Origin: Pelagophyceae sp. CCMP2097
Lineage: Eukaryota; Sar; Pelagophyceae
NCBI GenBank assembly: GCA_026770575.1
Contig: MU657355.1
Location: forward strand, 58,985 to 74,920
Direction: 5' to 3'
Length of the DNA stretch: 15,936 nt
Positions 1 through 7,022 of this stretch are shown piece by piece. Every line of letters begins with the position of its first letter. Position 1 is the stretch's first letter. The translations under genes were made by a program, and so were the position numbers. The notes beneath the pieces were generated by a model that saw nothing but the letters and a program-made list of their open reading frames with translations, was not told where the DNA came from and ran no database searches.

Positions 1-1
1 G

Positions 2-469
2 CACGTTCGCGCGTTTGATCGTGATGACGTCCATCTGCTTCGTCCCGCCCGACATCGCCGCGAACTTCGTCCGCTGTGGCTTGGTGAGCGGGTGCTGGAA
101 CGAGTGCGTTGGGCTAAACGGCACCGCGACGCAGTGCGGCGGCAACCCCTCGAGCGGTGCCCCCAACGCCGACCGTGGGAATTCGACGACGACGTACTCC
201 GGCGGCTTCAGCAACCACCACACGTCCTCGTCGTACCTCGCCTCGCCCGGCAGCGGCATCGCCGGCTCGTCTGGATGCAGCTTGATCTCTCGCTCGAGGC
301 CGCGCGAACCGTTGACGATCTTCAGGTACTTCCATTTTTGGACGTTCTTCGGCGGCGCGACCGCCAGCCCCGGCGCAAAATAAAACACGGCCGGCATGCC
401 GCACTCCGTCTTGTCCTTCGTCGCCAGCGACGCCGCCAGGCCCAGGCTGAGCTCGTGCACCGGCTGTCC
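2..469 (-). pseudogene. Pif1-like helicase, C-terminal segment (frameshifted, runs off left edge)
   Basis: This is an open minus-strand frame from a stop at 470-472 to the window edge, about 156 codons. The protein has features of the region before the last helicase motif of Pif1-type enzymes: KDKTECGMPAVFY, then WKYLKIVNGSRG, then WWLLKPPEYVVVEFP, then VPFSPTHSF and a basic RTKFAAM stretch. In the family these precede the final motif near 'T.H..QG', which would lie outside the window. It is out of frame with the preceding segment (476-1321). The break falls in a 23-bp tandem duplication next to a run of six A. Removing one duplicate alone does not restore the frame, so at least one further indel is implied. 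The other frames here are arginine-rich shadows. Confidence 0.7.
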
Positions 470-495
470 CTAAGCTCGTGCACCGGCTGTCCCTA
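450..495. repeat. 23-bp tandem duplication in the helicase
   Basis: Two exact copies of a 23-bp unit beginning AGCTCGTGCACCGGCTG occupy 450-472 and 473-495, followed directly by a run of A. A 23-bp duplication shifts the reading frame. The helicase frame changes exactly here, so this is a likely inactivating or post-inactivation lesion. Confidence 0.95.
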
Positions 496-1321
496 AAAAA
501 GTCAACGCTCCGGTACGCGATCGCCTTCATGCCCGCCGCTTTCCCCCTCCCAATCGCGCGGAGCTGTCCGAACGCCATCCGCAAGATGTTCGTCTCGCAG
601 ACCAACGTCATGTTCCTCAACTTCGGGTCGTCGGACTTCGGGCATCGTGGATCCTCGCCGTCGAGGACGCACCCGTCGTTGATGCGGCGGACGTCGCCCT
701 CGATGATGCGGTCGCGGTCGCTGCTCGAGACCCCGCCGAGCTCCGAGTAGGCGAACCACCATCGGTGCATCATCTTGAGGTAGTCGTCGTCGTCGAATCG
801 GTGGTTGACGCCGTCGAGCTCGACGACGACGTTCATGCAACGGTATATTTCGAGCCCGCGCCGGAGGTGCCTCACCTCGGGCTTGTCCACGCCAAACTCA
901 CCCAGTACCTTGGCCGTGTCGCTCTCGGACGCGCCCGCCTCGCTCAGCGCCCCGGCGAGGAAGTACGGATTGTGCCCGTCCTTCTGGACGATGGGCAGCT
1001 GAAACGGGTCACCGAACTTGATCATGTGCATGGCGCCATAGCCGTCGAGATCCTCGCCGTTGACGATTCTGTCGTCGTCTTGCGACTCGCCGGCGTCGGC
1101 CGCCGCCGCGTGCGCCGCCGTCGCGTGCTCCCTCAGTCTACTGTCGAACTCCAGCTCGATCATCCCATACTCGCCTTGTATAAGGACGCGTTTGCCCTGC
1201 CACAGCTTATTCGTCACCGACGACACCGTCTTGGCCCTCGGCCCCGATAGGTACGTGTGGAGCGTATCGCCGCCCACGTTGTGCGCCGCGCGCGCCGTGC
1301 GTGCGCAAATCACGAATGCGT
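476..1321 (-). pseudogene. Pif1-like helicase, middle segment with motifs Ia, II and III
   Basis: This minus-strand frame continues the helicase after the insertion at 1322-2417. Read from 1321 downwards it shows TARAAHNVGGDTLHTYL (motif Ia region; family form GTAA..VGG.TLH), then VLIQGEYGMIELEFD (Walker B/motif II region), then GDPFQLPIV (motif III, GD..QLP.V). Pif1 helicases normally have DE in motif II; here a single-base change (GAC to GGC, near 1173-1175) gives GE, which should abolish Mg-ATP hydrolysis. The middle has many acidic residues (e.g. FDDDDYLKMMHRWW). The last reliable residues are IAYRSVDFF near 495-520, after which the frame is lost at the 23-bp duplication. Known Pif1 proteins are 5'-3' DNA helicases; in algae many copies belong to Helitron-like or other mobile elements. 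Assignment to the family is firm, subfamily is not. Confidence 0.85.
1315..1321. repeat. Left 7-bp target-site duplication (AATGCGT)
   Basis: AATGCGT here and at 2418-2424 bracket the insertion in the helicase gene. Taking out 1322-2424 (the insert plus one repeat copy) joins codons for ...GFVNA to FVICARTARAAHNVGG in frame, so the repeat is read as a target duplication. A third AATGCGT at 2375-2381 lies inside the right inverted repeat. Confidence 0.7.
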
Positions 1322-1364
1322 ACAATTGTAGCAACGATTTCGAGAGACAGAGAGAAGACCTCGC

Positions 1365-1655
1365 ATTTGGGGTTTATCGAGCACCCACCTTGGATAGCCG
1401 GGCTAAAGTGCACCAACTTGGATAGCCGGGTGCGCACCGCGAAGCCGGACTATCCGATACCAAGCCCCATTGAATTACGCGAGGCGCTTGCCGACTATAC
1501 CTATCGAAACTAGAGTGGACCCTGCCGGCAAACGACCAGCACAATTCGATGGGACTTGGTATTGGATAGTCCGGCTTCGCGGTGCGCACCCGGCTATTCA
1601 AGTTGGGTGCATTTTAGCCCGCTGTTGGCCGCGCTACGAGCAACAAACCCCAAAT
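1365..1655. mobile_element. Foldback/MITE with ~80-bp inverted arms
   Basis: The arms at 1397-1476 and 1543-1622 are inverted copies of each other (about five substitutions and two one-base gaps over 80 bp), separated by a 66-bp spacer. The core of each arm carries GCACCGCGAAGCCGGACTAT or its complement. The extreme ends also match: ATTTGGGGTTT at 1365-1375 and its complement at 1645-1655. A partial extra unit with TTGGATAGCCGGG lies at 1389-1401. No coding capacity is evident. A transcript would fold into a long hairpin. Confidence 0.8.
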
Positions 1656-2375
1656 AGAGAGCTTCAGCTCAAAGTGATACCCTATCATACATATCCTATC
1701 GTATCCATCGGACAATATCAAACTCATATCCTATCGAACTGATCTGCATATTTTGGAGACGACGACGTTGTCTTATGGAGGGGTCAAGGATATCGGTCAG
1801 TTCTCGTCGGAATGAGGCGCTGAATGGCCCTATCGACGCGCCTTGGTCCCGCAGGGCCGGCCCTAACTTCGTTTCGCGTTGTGGCTACCCCTTGGGCAGC
1901 AGCGACGTGGCATCGGAAGGCGCGTGAGGAGCATGCGTTCGGGCCCTTGCGAGACCCGCCACGCGCCGGCAACCGGCGGGAACTGCGCGCAGGCGTCCGC
2001 AACCAATCCGGCAGCGCCCGGAACCGGCCGCGACAGCGCATCGCGGGTGGGTACGAACTCGAACACAAGTACCCAAAACGCCGATTCCGCTAGAGTCGAC
2101 GCACCATGCGGAAAATCGACGGGCGTCTGCGCATGGGCTTGTTGACTGCGCACCATCGATCCCGGGACGGGAGTCGGCTGGGGTGCCTCGGGGTTGCCCT
2201 CGGGCCAAATTCGTACCTAGGTACGAATTTGATTTGGGCTCACGAAATCAAACTCGTACGTGGTTCCGTTGGACTGAACGTACAGACAAGCTCTATATAT
2301 CAACGGGTTTTAACGGGGTTTAATTTGATAGGATATCACTTTCGAAAGGGTATCACTTTGAGCTCAAGCTCTCTA
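1655..2375. mobile_element. TA-flanked non-autonomous DNA transposon, copy 1
   Basis: The body 1657-2373 is flanked by TA and has ~25-bp TIRs starting GAGAGCTTCAGCTCAAAG (left) with GAGAGCTTGAGCTCAAAG on the complement of the right end. Subterminal sequence is rich in CCTATC repeats. The GC-rich interior is unlike the AT-rich ends. A second copy in the opposite orientation lies at 9721-10451 and aligns along its whole length. A TA target duplication and ~0.7 kb size suggest a Tc1/mariner-like or similar MITE; no transposase is visible. Open frames in the interior (e.g. 1863-2208) are shared by both copies but look like GC-rich shadows. Confidence 0.85.
2206..2231. repeat. Perfect 26-bp palindrome centred on CCTAGG
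   Basis: Two 13-bp half-sites meet at the centre GTACCTAGGTAC within copy 1 of the TA element. The equivalent site in copy 2 (about 9869-9894) keeps the palindrome although the arm sequence differs at two pairs. Confidence 0.85.
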
Positions 2376-2417
2376 ATGCGTGGTCTTCTCTCTGTCTCTC
2401 GAAATCGGTGCTAGTTC

Positions 2418-2424
2418 AATGCGT
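2418..2424. repeat. Right 7-bp target-site duplication (AATGCGT)
   Basis: This is the partner of the copy at 1315-1321. It lies just outside the right terminal inverted repeat of the insertion. Confidence 0.7.
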
Positions 2425-2987
2425 TCACGAACCCGTTCGCCTCGGCGTACCACCAAACGCAGTTTGCGACCACCGACTTTCCGACGCCGGCTTCCCCCAC
2501 GACGATTATGCGTAGCCACGGGTTTATCGCGCCGCTGCCGCGCTCGATGAATGTTGCACGCAGGGCCTCCAGGATGATCATCGTCGCCCGGCGTTGCTCG
2601 CCCTCGAGCGCGGCGCCGTGGTCGCTGACCTTCTTCTTCGTCTCGAGGTCGAACACCGGCGCGCCTTGCGCCAGCGCCTCCGTGATCGTCAGCGCTTCCT
2701 TTGGGCGCTCGATCGTCGTCGCCACCGCCGGCGTCGATTTTTTCGAAGCTGCGGCCCGCTCCCGGTGGCCGTCGTCGTCTTCAAACTCCTCGCCACCGCC
2801 GGGGCCAGGCATCGGCGTCGGCAATATCGGCGCCTTCGAATGCAGCGCGTGTTGCGCCGCGGCGTTCTGTCGTTTTCTCTCCTTGTCCCACCTCTTGGCT
2901 CGACCCGGATCGCTTGGTCCTCGCAGCACGCAGCCAGCTTGCGTCGTCGCAGCGTCGCGGGTGGCCCTTTCGAACGACGTCGCACCG
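2418..2987 (-). pseudogene. Pif1-like helicase, N-terminal segment with Walker A
   Basis: The minus-strand reading frame ends in LRIIVVGEAGVGKSVVANC, with Walker A GEAGVGKS at 2474-2497, then VWWYAEANGFVNA, and is stopped by a TAG inside the insertion (2411-2413). Upstream residues are a charged linker (ERPKEALTITEALAQG, GEEFEDDDGHRER) and a region that looks like the usual poorly conserved N-terminus. The same frame stays open to 3301, but beyond 2987 it passes through a MITE (2988-3150) and 45-bp repeats, so that extension is probably fortuitous. With the MITE and one TA removed, a different upstream frame (3429-3151, ending THLRAFCP) would fuse in frame to YGATSFERAT here. The true start is unresolved. 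Together with the two segments to the left this is one disrupted gene. Confidence 0.8.
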
Positions 2988-3150
2988 TAGGAAGTGCCTG
3001 CCCCTATTTGATTCGCCTTCTTTGGGGATTTCCCAATTTGATTCTCCTTTTTGGAGGGGCCGCGATTGGTTAAATTCACATTATAAGACCCCTGATTGGC
3101 CAAACCTGAATCAAATTGGTCCAGAATCAAATAGGGGCAGGCACTTCCTA
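2988..3150. mobile_element. 163-bp MITE with TA ends
   Basis: Inverted repeats of about 27 bp start TAGGAAGTGCCTGCCCC at the left, with the exact complement ending at 3150. The TA at each end is the probable target duplication. The interior is AT-rich with CAATTTGATTC-type repeats. It sits in the 5' part of the helicase frame and alters it (161 bp net, not a multiple of three). Confidence 0.85.
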
Positions 3151-3166
3151 AGGGCAAAATGCTCGT

Positions 3167-3256
3167 AAGTGGGTGGGTGGACCCTCCTTCCTGGTCCTCT
3201 GTGGCTTTTGAAAGTGGGTGGGTACCCCCCCTAAGAGGCCCCTTCGCTGGAATAGG
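3167..3256. repeat. 45-bp tandem repeat pair, block 1
   Basis: Units start at 3167 and 3212 with AAGTGGGTGGGT followed by a C-rich stretch. The same unit occurs in block 2 at 3645 and 3690, also spaced 45 bp. Confidence 0.75.
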
Positions 3257-3320
3257 CCCAGCTGTGTCCAACAGGGGCTTCCTGCTCTTCGCAGCGTCCA
3301 TAAACGCACTCCTCGCCCCC

Positions 3321-3326
3321 TATAAA
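3321..3326 (+). promoter_or_regulatory. Possible TATA box (TATAAA)
   Basis: TATAAAGG lies in the spacer between the minus-strand helicase and the plus-strand unknown gene. It could serve the plus-strand gene, whose open frame begins at 3336, but there is no experimental or positional proof. Confidence 0.25.
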
Positions 3327-3335
3327 GGTAAATGA

Positions 3336-3689
3336 TCCAGAAAAATATCGTACGGAATTCTTCGGCGACAGACAACCGCTCGTTTTGAACCGACGGTCCG
3401 GCAACGCAGCTCGCGGAGCGCTCAAGCACCCACTACGGCCGATGACGCGGCGACCGCCGACGACGTAGCCGGCGGCTACGCTGGGACACCCGCCGCCGAT
3501 ACCCCTCCGCCACTCAAGCGCACGCGCCGCGAAGGTCTCCGGGCCCCGACGCCGCGAACACACCGCCTCGAGAGAGCCCACAGCTGTATCACCCGCTGGT
3601 TTACCGAGGCTAAAAAAGTGCGTGCCTCGATGGCTCGGCTCGTCAAGTGGGTGGGTACCCCCTCCTCAGAGGCCCTCCTGGCCTCGTAA
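3336..3689 (+). pseudogene. Probable N-terminal part of the plus-strand unknown protein
   Basis: A 117-codon open frame without an early ATG runs from after a TGA (3333-3335) to TAA (3687-3689). The product looks protein-like. It has an acidic Ala/Asp/Thr-rich stretch (ADDAATADDVAGGYAG), a Pro-rich segment with a basic cluster (PPPLKRTRREG, possibly nuclear targeting), and a helical end (HSCITRWFTEAKKVRASMAR). It then enters the 45-bp repeats, where the frame closes. The next block of coding sequence starts in another frame at about 3763. I infer that both belong to one gene broken by the repeat insertion. The function is not recognised. A minus-strand frame over the same bases is open but less protein-like. 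Confidence 0.4.
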
Positions 3690-3734
3690 AAGTGGGTGGG
3701 TCCCCCCTCCTAGTTGCCCCTACTGTTCCCCCCA
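3645..3734. repeat. 45-bp tandem repeat pair, block 2
   Basis: Units start at 3645 and 3690 with AAGTGGGTGGGT and a C-rich second half (CCCCCTCCT). They are 478 bp from the matching units of block 1 and in the same orientation. In the upstream plus-strand frame the unit is read as KWVGTPS. Confidence 0.75.
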
Positions 3735-3762
3735 ACTTGGCAAAAAAACAGAACCAAGTGAG

Positions 3763-4640
3763 ATGACGAACGCCGAGTGGCCGGAGCTCGTCGCGACGTT
3801 CTTTGGCATGGCGAGCCCGGCCTTGGCCGTGCACGTCGGCAAGCCCATCGTGGGCTCGGCGGCTGTGGTCGACGCGTTTGGCCTCAACTTCTTCAACCGC
3901 AACGAGCTTTTGAACCGAGACAATGCGTGCGTGGGCTGGCACGGCATTTTGGAGCGCCACTTCTACGAGTCTTTGCGCGAGACGCCCGCGCAGAAGGACG
4001 ACTTTGAGCGGCGCAACCCGAACTCGCGGAGCAGGAACGGCTGCGTCCCGGGCATCGTACTCGAGGCGGCGTCAGGTGCTTGGCCGACGTCAAGACCATG
4101 GGCTTCGGCGTCACGAACTACGGCGAGCCGCGGCTGTGCAACGTCGCCAGGCCGGTAGACGAGCGCGCGAGAAAGGTGCACGTCGAGTACGTCCGCAAGG
4201 TGAAGAAGCTCGGCCGCCCCGGCGTCGCGGGCGACGAGGACCGCTTCGTGCAGCGCCTCTTGGAGCTGACTGGCATGACGATCAGCCTCGTCCTGGGTTA
4301 CTTCGGCGAGGCGTCGTCGGCAGTGCACCAGCTCGTCGCCAAGTGCGCCGAGGGCATCGCCGAGGCGAACTGGGAAGAGATGGGCGCCGTCTGCCGAGGC
4401 GACGCGGTCGCTTCGCAGAAGCGGCGGCTCTATGGAGAGTGGGGCGTCGCCTCGCAACGCGAGATTGCGCGCATCCGGCTCGGCGGCCTGAGGTGGCTCG
4501 GCCGAGCCGTCTACTACCCGGCCGGGGCGGTCCACGCCGCGAGCGACGCGTGGCAAGACGCGCGGGGGCACGCGTACGAACGCGCGAGCGGGCCCAACGT
4601 CCACGGCGGCGGCGGCGACGCTTTCGTCGGCCGCGGCTAG
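3763..4640 (+). pseudogene. Unknown conserved-looking protein of a mobile element, one frameshift
   Basis: From ATG 3763 the frame gives MTNAEWPELVATFFGMAS, then KPIVGSAAVVDAFGLNFF, then a charged RNACVGWHG-like region (NRDNACVGWHGILERHF). At about 4070-4080 the coding frame switches by one. It continues as LADVKTMGFGVTNYGEPRL, RPVDERARKVHVEYVRKVKK, then TGMTISLVLGYFGEASSAVHQLV, REIARIRLGGLRWLGRAVYY, and a Gly-rich end before TAG at 4638-4640. Total is about 290 residues. I recall similar 'FGEAS..VH.LV' stretches in anonymous repeat-encoded proteins of algae, but cannot verify this and assign no activity. The 3' end and downstream sequence recur at 6307-6473 and inverted at 9584-9656, so the gene belongs to a repeated unit. 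It is divergent from the Pif1 helicase. Confidence 0.6.
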
Positions 4641-4770
4641 GCGGCTGGGGCTGCTTGCTGGTGACCTGGCGCCCGTCCGTCGCCTCCCGACTCCGAACTT
4701 CCCCTTCCCTCATTTCCTTTTGCGATTGCCCCGCGCTGTTTGAGGGTTTGATTTATTAGTCAGTAAATTT
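4605..4770. repeat. Repeated 3' end, copy A
   Basis: The last codons and 3' flank of the unknown gene, ending ATTAGTCAGTAAATT, form a ~165-bp direct repeat with 6307-6473 (about 90% or better by eye). A shorter inverted copy lies at 9584-9656. The shared right boundary near CAGTAAATT suggests the terminus of a mobile unit. Confidence 0.85.
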
Positions 4771-4787
4771 AAACAGTGAGCTACAGC

Positions 4788-5358
4788 TACAAGCTGGTTC
4801 GGGCATGAAACTGATATTGCATTGCGCCGTTTTTTGACAAAAGTATTGCGTCCTTCGACTGGAGCTTCCGGCGCCCGCTCAAGCACCCCCAGGAAAAGTC
4901 CGCGAGGCCGCTACTTTCGCGATTGACCATCTCTTGCAAAAGTTACAGCCGATTTTACACATACGTAGCTATAAACACACACCATATTTTCCTCAAATAG
5001 AGAGAAGAAACGCCCGTTTTTTTGAAAAAAAATACGGGTCAACTAAAGCTTTTTAAGAACCTTCCCGCGGAATTTTGGCAAGGTATTCCAGAGGCTGCTC
5101 GACGTAGCCGTCTTACAAACGGCCTTACGCGCCCATCGGCGGCGAGTGAACAAAAATCGGAGGTGCCCTTGGGTGTTAACGGCCGTCGCCAAAGTCGCCA
5201 AATCAATTTTCTCAGCCCATATAAGACGTGCCAAAGTTCACCCTCCGGCGCTGGAGGCGTCTCGGCGCCCCGCATACGACCCCAGCAACTATATCTCCAA
5301 AGACCTTCTCAAATTTCCGCGAAAAAAAACAGCAGTTTTATGCCCGAACCAGCTTGTA
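4788..5358. mobile_element. 571-bp TA-flanked MITE
   Basis: Inverted repeats of about 26 bp begin TACAAGCTGGTTCGGGCAT at the left; the complement ends at 5358 with one mismatch. TA at both ends is the likely target duplication. The interior is mixed; open frames within it (for example around 5022-5275 on either strand) overlap on both strands and show no domain. Confidence 0.85.
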
Positions 5359-5384
5359 GGCGTATGAATTACTCAGTTACTGAT

Positions 5385-5785
5385 TACTGGACGACCCAGC
5401 CACTTTCCCGATTTGCACCACACGGGAAAACCCACTTTCGGTTTCGCTGTTCCGTTTCTGTGGGCGGGAAATTTTTTGAAATTTATGGACTTTTTCAATA
5501 TTTCCAAAAACGTCACTCAATAATTTAAATCCAGCAATTTTGTGTGAAAATCAAGAGAATTGACTCTATTTTATGTGAAAATCCAGGTTTTTGGCTCCAT
5601 TTCAGCTGAAATGGAGCCCAGAATCCACGATTTTCGGCGGGAAGTCGGAACTTTTGGTGTGCACAAACTGCGAGGGGTTAAAAGTGGGATTTTCGTGCTT
5701 TTTGATTTTCCCGCTTTTTGTTTTCTTACTTCGATTTTTGGCCGGGGTTAATGGACTTTTGGGAAAGTGGCTGGGTCGTCCAGTA
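5385..5785. mobile_element. 401-bp AT-rich MITE with perfect 25-bp TIRs
   Basis: TACTGGACGACCCAGCCACT begins the left arm (5385-5409) and its exact complement ends the right arm (5761-5785). TA terminates both. The interior is AT-rich, with a small perfect palindrome near 5599-5614 (GGCTCCATTTCAGC... GAAATGGAGCC). There is no coding content. It starts 26 bp after the 4788-5358 element. Confidence 0.85.
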
Positions 5786-5798
5786 CTCCGAGGTAAAG

Positions 5799-6203
5799 AA
5801 ATCCGAGGTAATTGCGTCACTCCGCAAGCCAAAAATCCAGCGCGCTGCGGTCCGTATTACTCGGCAAGTGCGAAAACGACTCTGCTTCTCCCCAACTTTT
5901 GAACAACTGACTGTGAATTCCACTCGACTTTGGCGAAAACGATTCAAAAGGGTGGTCGACCGTCCCTGCTACGTCGTGTACGCTTTCTTGGTAAAAGACG
6001 ACGACGCCGCAGACGACGACGCCGCAGACGAGGGCTCCGCCTACCACATCAACGAGGGCCTGCACGACATGATCGCCGTCATTCGCGCCGACCACCCAAA
6101 AAACTTCAAATGCTCGGCCGAGTGGCGTGCTAGGCTCCTAGTCACCCAGAGGGCACGTAAAAAGCTCTCTTGCGCCCTAAAGAAGATTTTTTTGGAGCAG
6201 TAA
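5799..6203 (+). CDS. Hypothetical protein, small charged ORF in repeat context
   Basis: The open frame extends from 5718 to TAA 6201-6203, but its first part lies in the MITE ending at 5785, so the natural coding part starts later. The most protein-like stretch is DRPCYVVYAFLVKDDDAADD, then a Gly/Ser linker, YHINEGLHDMIAVIRADHP, KNFKCSAEWRARLLVTQRAR and a Lys-rich end (KKLSCALKKIFLEQ). A 15-bp unit GACGACGACGCCGCA is duplicated at 5998-6027, encoding DDDAA twice. No family is recognised. Downstream are degenerate motifs of the type CCGAGTAAT that also occur at 5369, 5808 and 5856, so this may be the remnant gene of another transposon. The start codon is not settled. Confidence 0.35.
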   Translation, partial: KSEVIASLRKPKIQRAAVRITRQVRKRLCFSPTFEQLTVNSTRLWRKRFKRVVDRPCYVVYAFLVKDDDAADDDAADEGSAYHINEGLHDMIAVIRADHPKNFKCSAEWRARLLVTQRARKKLSCALKKIFLEQ

Positions 6204-6306
6204 CCCCTTTTGCGATATTACTGCATATTACTGCCACGCCCAGTAATACCGAGTAATTGCGTTCCTTCCCGGTAAAACCCCGGGTAATTCACAGCCTAGA
6301 GCTACA

Positions 6307-6473
6307 GGGCGGCGGCGGCGGCGCTTTCGTCTGCCGCGGCTAGGCGGCTGGGGCTGCTTGCTGGTGACCTGGCGCCCGTCCGTCGCCTCCGACTCCGAAC
6401 TTACCCTTCTACCATTTCCTTTTGCGATTGCCCCGCGCTGTTTGAGGGTTTGATTTAATAGTCAGTAAATTCT
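6307..6473. repeat. Repeated 3' end, copy B
   Basis: Direct repeat of 4605-4770. It starts in the GGC-rich codons and ends GTCAGTAAATT, after which the sequence diverges (CTGGTGG instead of TAAACAGTG). It contains no start of the gene, so it is an isolated 3' fragment. Confidence 0.85.
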
Positions 6474-6514
6474 GGTGGATAATGTACAGGGTGAATGTGA
6501 GAGTAAGATAATGG

Positions 6515-7022
6515 ATTTTATCTAAAGGCAAAGGCGGTCTCTGCCGCCAGTCGCTTATTATTTAAGAAGGCAAAAGGCGCTGGCGGGCCGACGTTATCTT
6601 AAAAGGGCATTTCGCCCGCCGCGCGCGTGGTTGAGTGGTGGAAAAGAAAAGAAAAGAATGTTTCAAGAGGCGAAGGGCAAAAAAACATAACGGGGGATTC
6701 GAACCGGAACCAGAATGCTGGACGCAGGTAGAGCACCCCGTATCTGCATGGAAGGCTGTATTCTAAGGTGAACAGCAGAGGCTTCAGTCAATATATAAAG
6801 TATCAAAAGCACAAAGAAGCACAAAGAAGGGCCCATGCCCTTGGCTTAATGCATCGTCGTCCAAGGCGCGCCGTGTGTGCGCCGTACATTGCACTTATCT
6901 CGGGTATTCCCTGCCACAGGTCGATCCGAGCTGGTGGAGGGCCTCGCCACGGAGCGAGAGCATCAATCTGTCAAGCGCCTACCTGCATAGCACCAGTTTC
7001 AACGTGTCCATGCCTCCATCAC
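6515..7022. other. Interior of hAT-like element without a supported gene
   Basis: This stretch has GAAAA-type microrepeats near 6640-6658 and a GATTCGAACC motif at about 6698-6707, which is a tRNA B-box on the minus strand followed by a T-run. No full tRNA fold is found. Short open frames exist on the plus strand but none shows a domain. Confidence 0.4.

Larger units (their letters stand above)
1322..2417. mobile_element. Nested ~1.1 kb insertion splitting the Pif1 helicase
   Basis: The insert is bounded by 40-bp imperfect inverted repeats (1328-1367 and 2375-2414, 37 of 40 matching) that contain CGAGAGACAGAGAGAAGACC. The outermost few bases match poorly, so the exact ends are uncertain. Inside are two further elements placed side by side: a long-armed foldback (1365-1655) and a TA-flanked element (1655-2375). 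Nothing in the insert codes for a recognisable transposase. The simplest reading is a small non-autonomous element with ~40-bp TIRs and 7-bp target duplications that later received the other two. Confidence 0.7.
5367..6258. repeat. Degenerate inverted ATTACTCGG motifs around the small ORF
   Basis: AATTACTCAGTTACTGATTA at 5367 resembles the complement of CCAGTAATACCGAGTAATT at 6240-6258. Related copies are ATTACTCGG at 5856 and CCGAGGTAATT near 5803-5813. They could be decayed terminal or subterminal repeats of an element containing the small ORF. Confidence 0.35.

Noticed and set aside
1863..2208. Several ~90-107-codon ORFs inside the TA element, also present in copy 2
   Set aside because: All frames of this GC-rich core are open on both strands, no domain is recognised, and the shared ORFs follow simply from copy homology.
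2988..3301. N-terminal extension of the helicase to an ATG at 3301
   Set aside because: The frame passes through a TA MITE and 45-bp repeats; it is open probably by chance.
3963..4713. Long minus-strand and alternate plus-strand ORFs over the unknown gene
   Set aside because: They are Arg/Ala-rich shadows of the real plus-strand frames.
6690..6760. tRNA gene on the minus strand (GGTTCGAATC B-box, T-run after it)
   Set aside because: The T-stem does not pair, and no D-arm or anticodon arm of normal size can be drawn; only a CGGGG/CCCCG stem is present.
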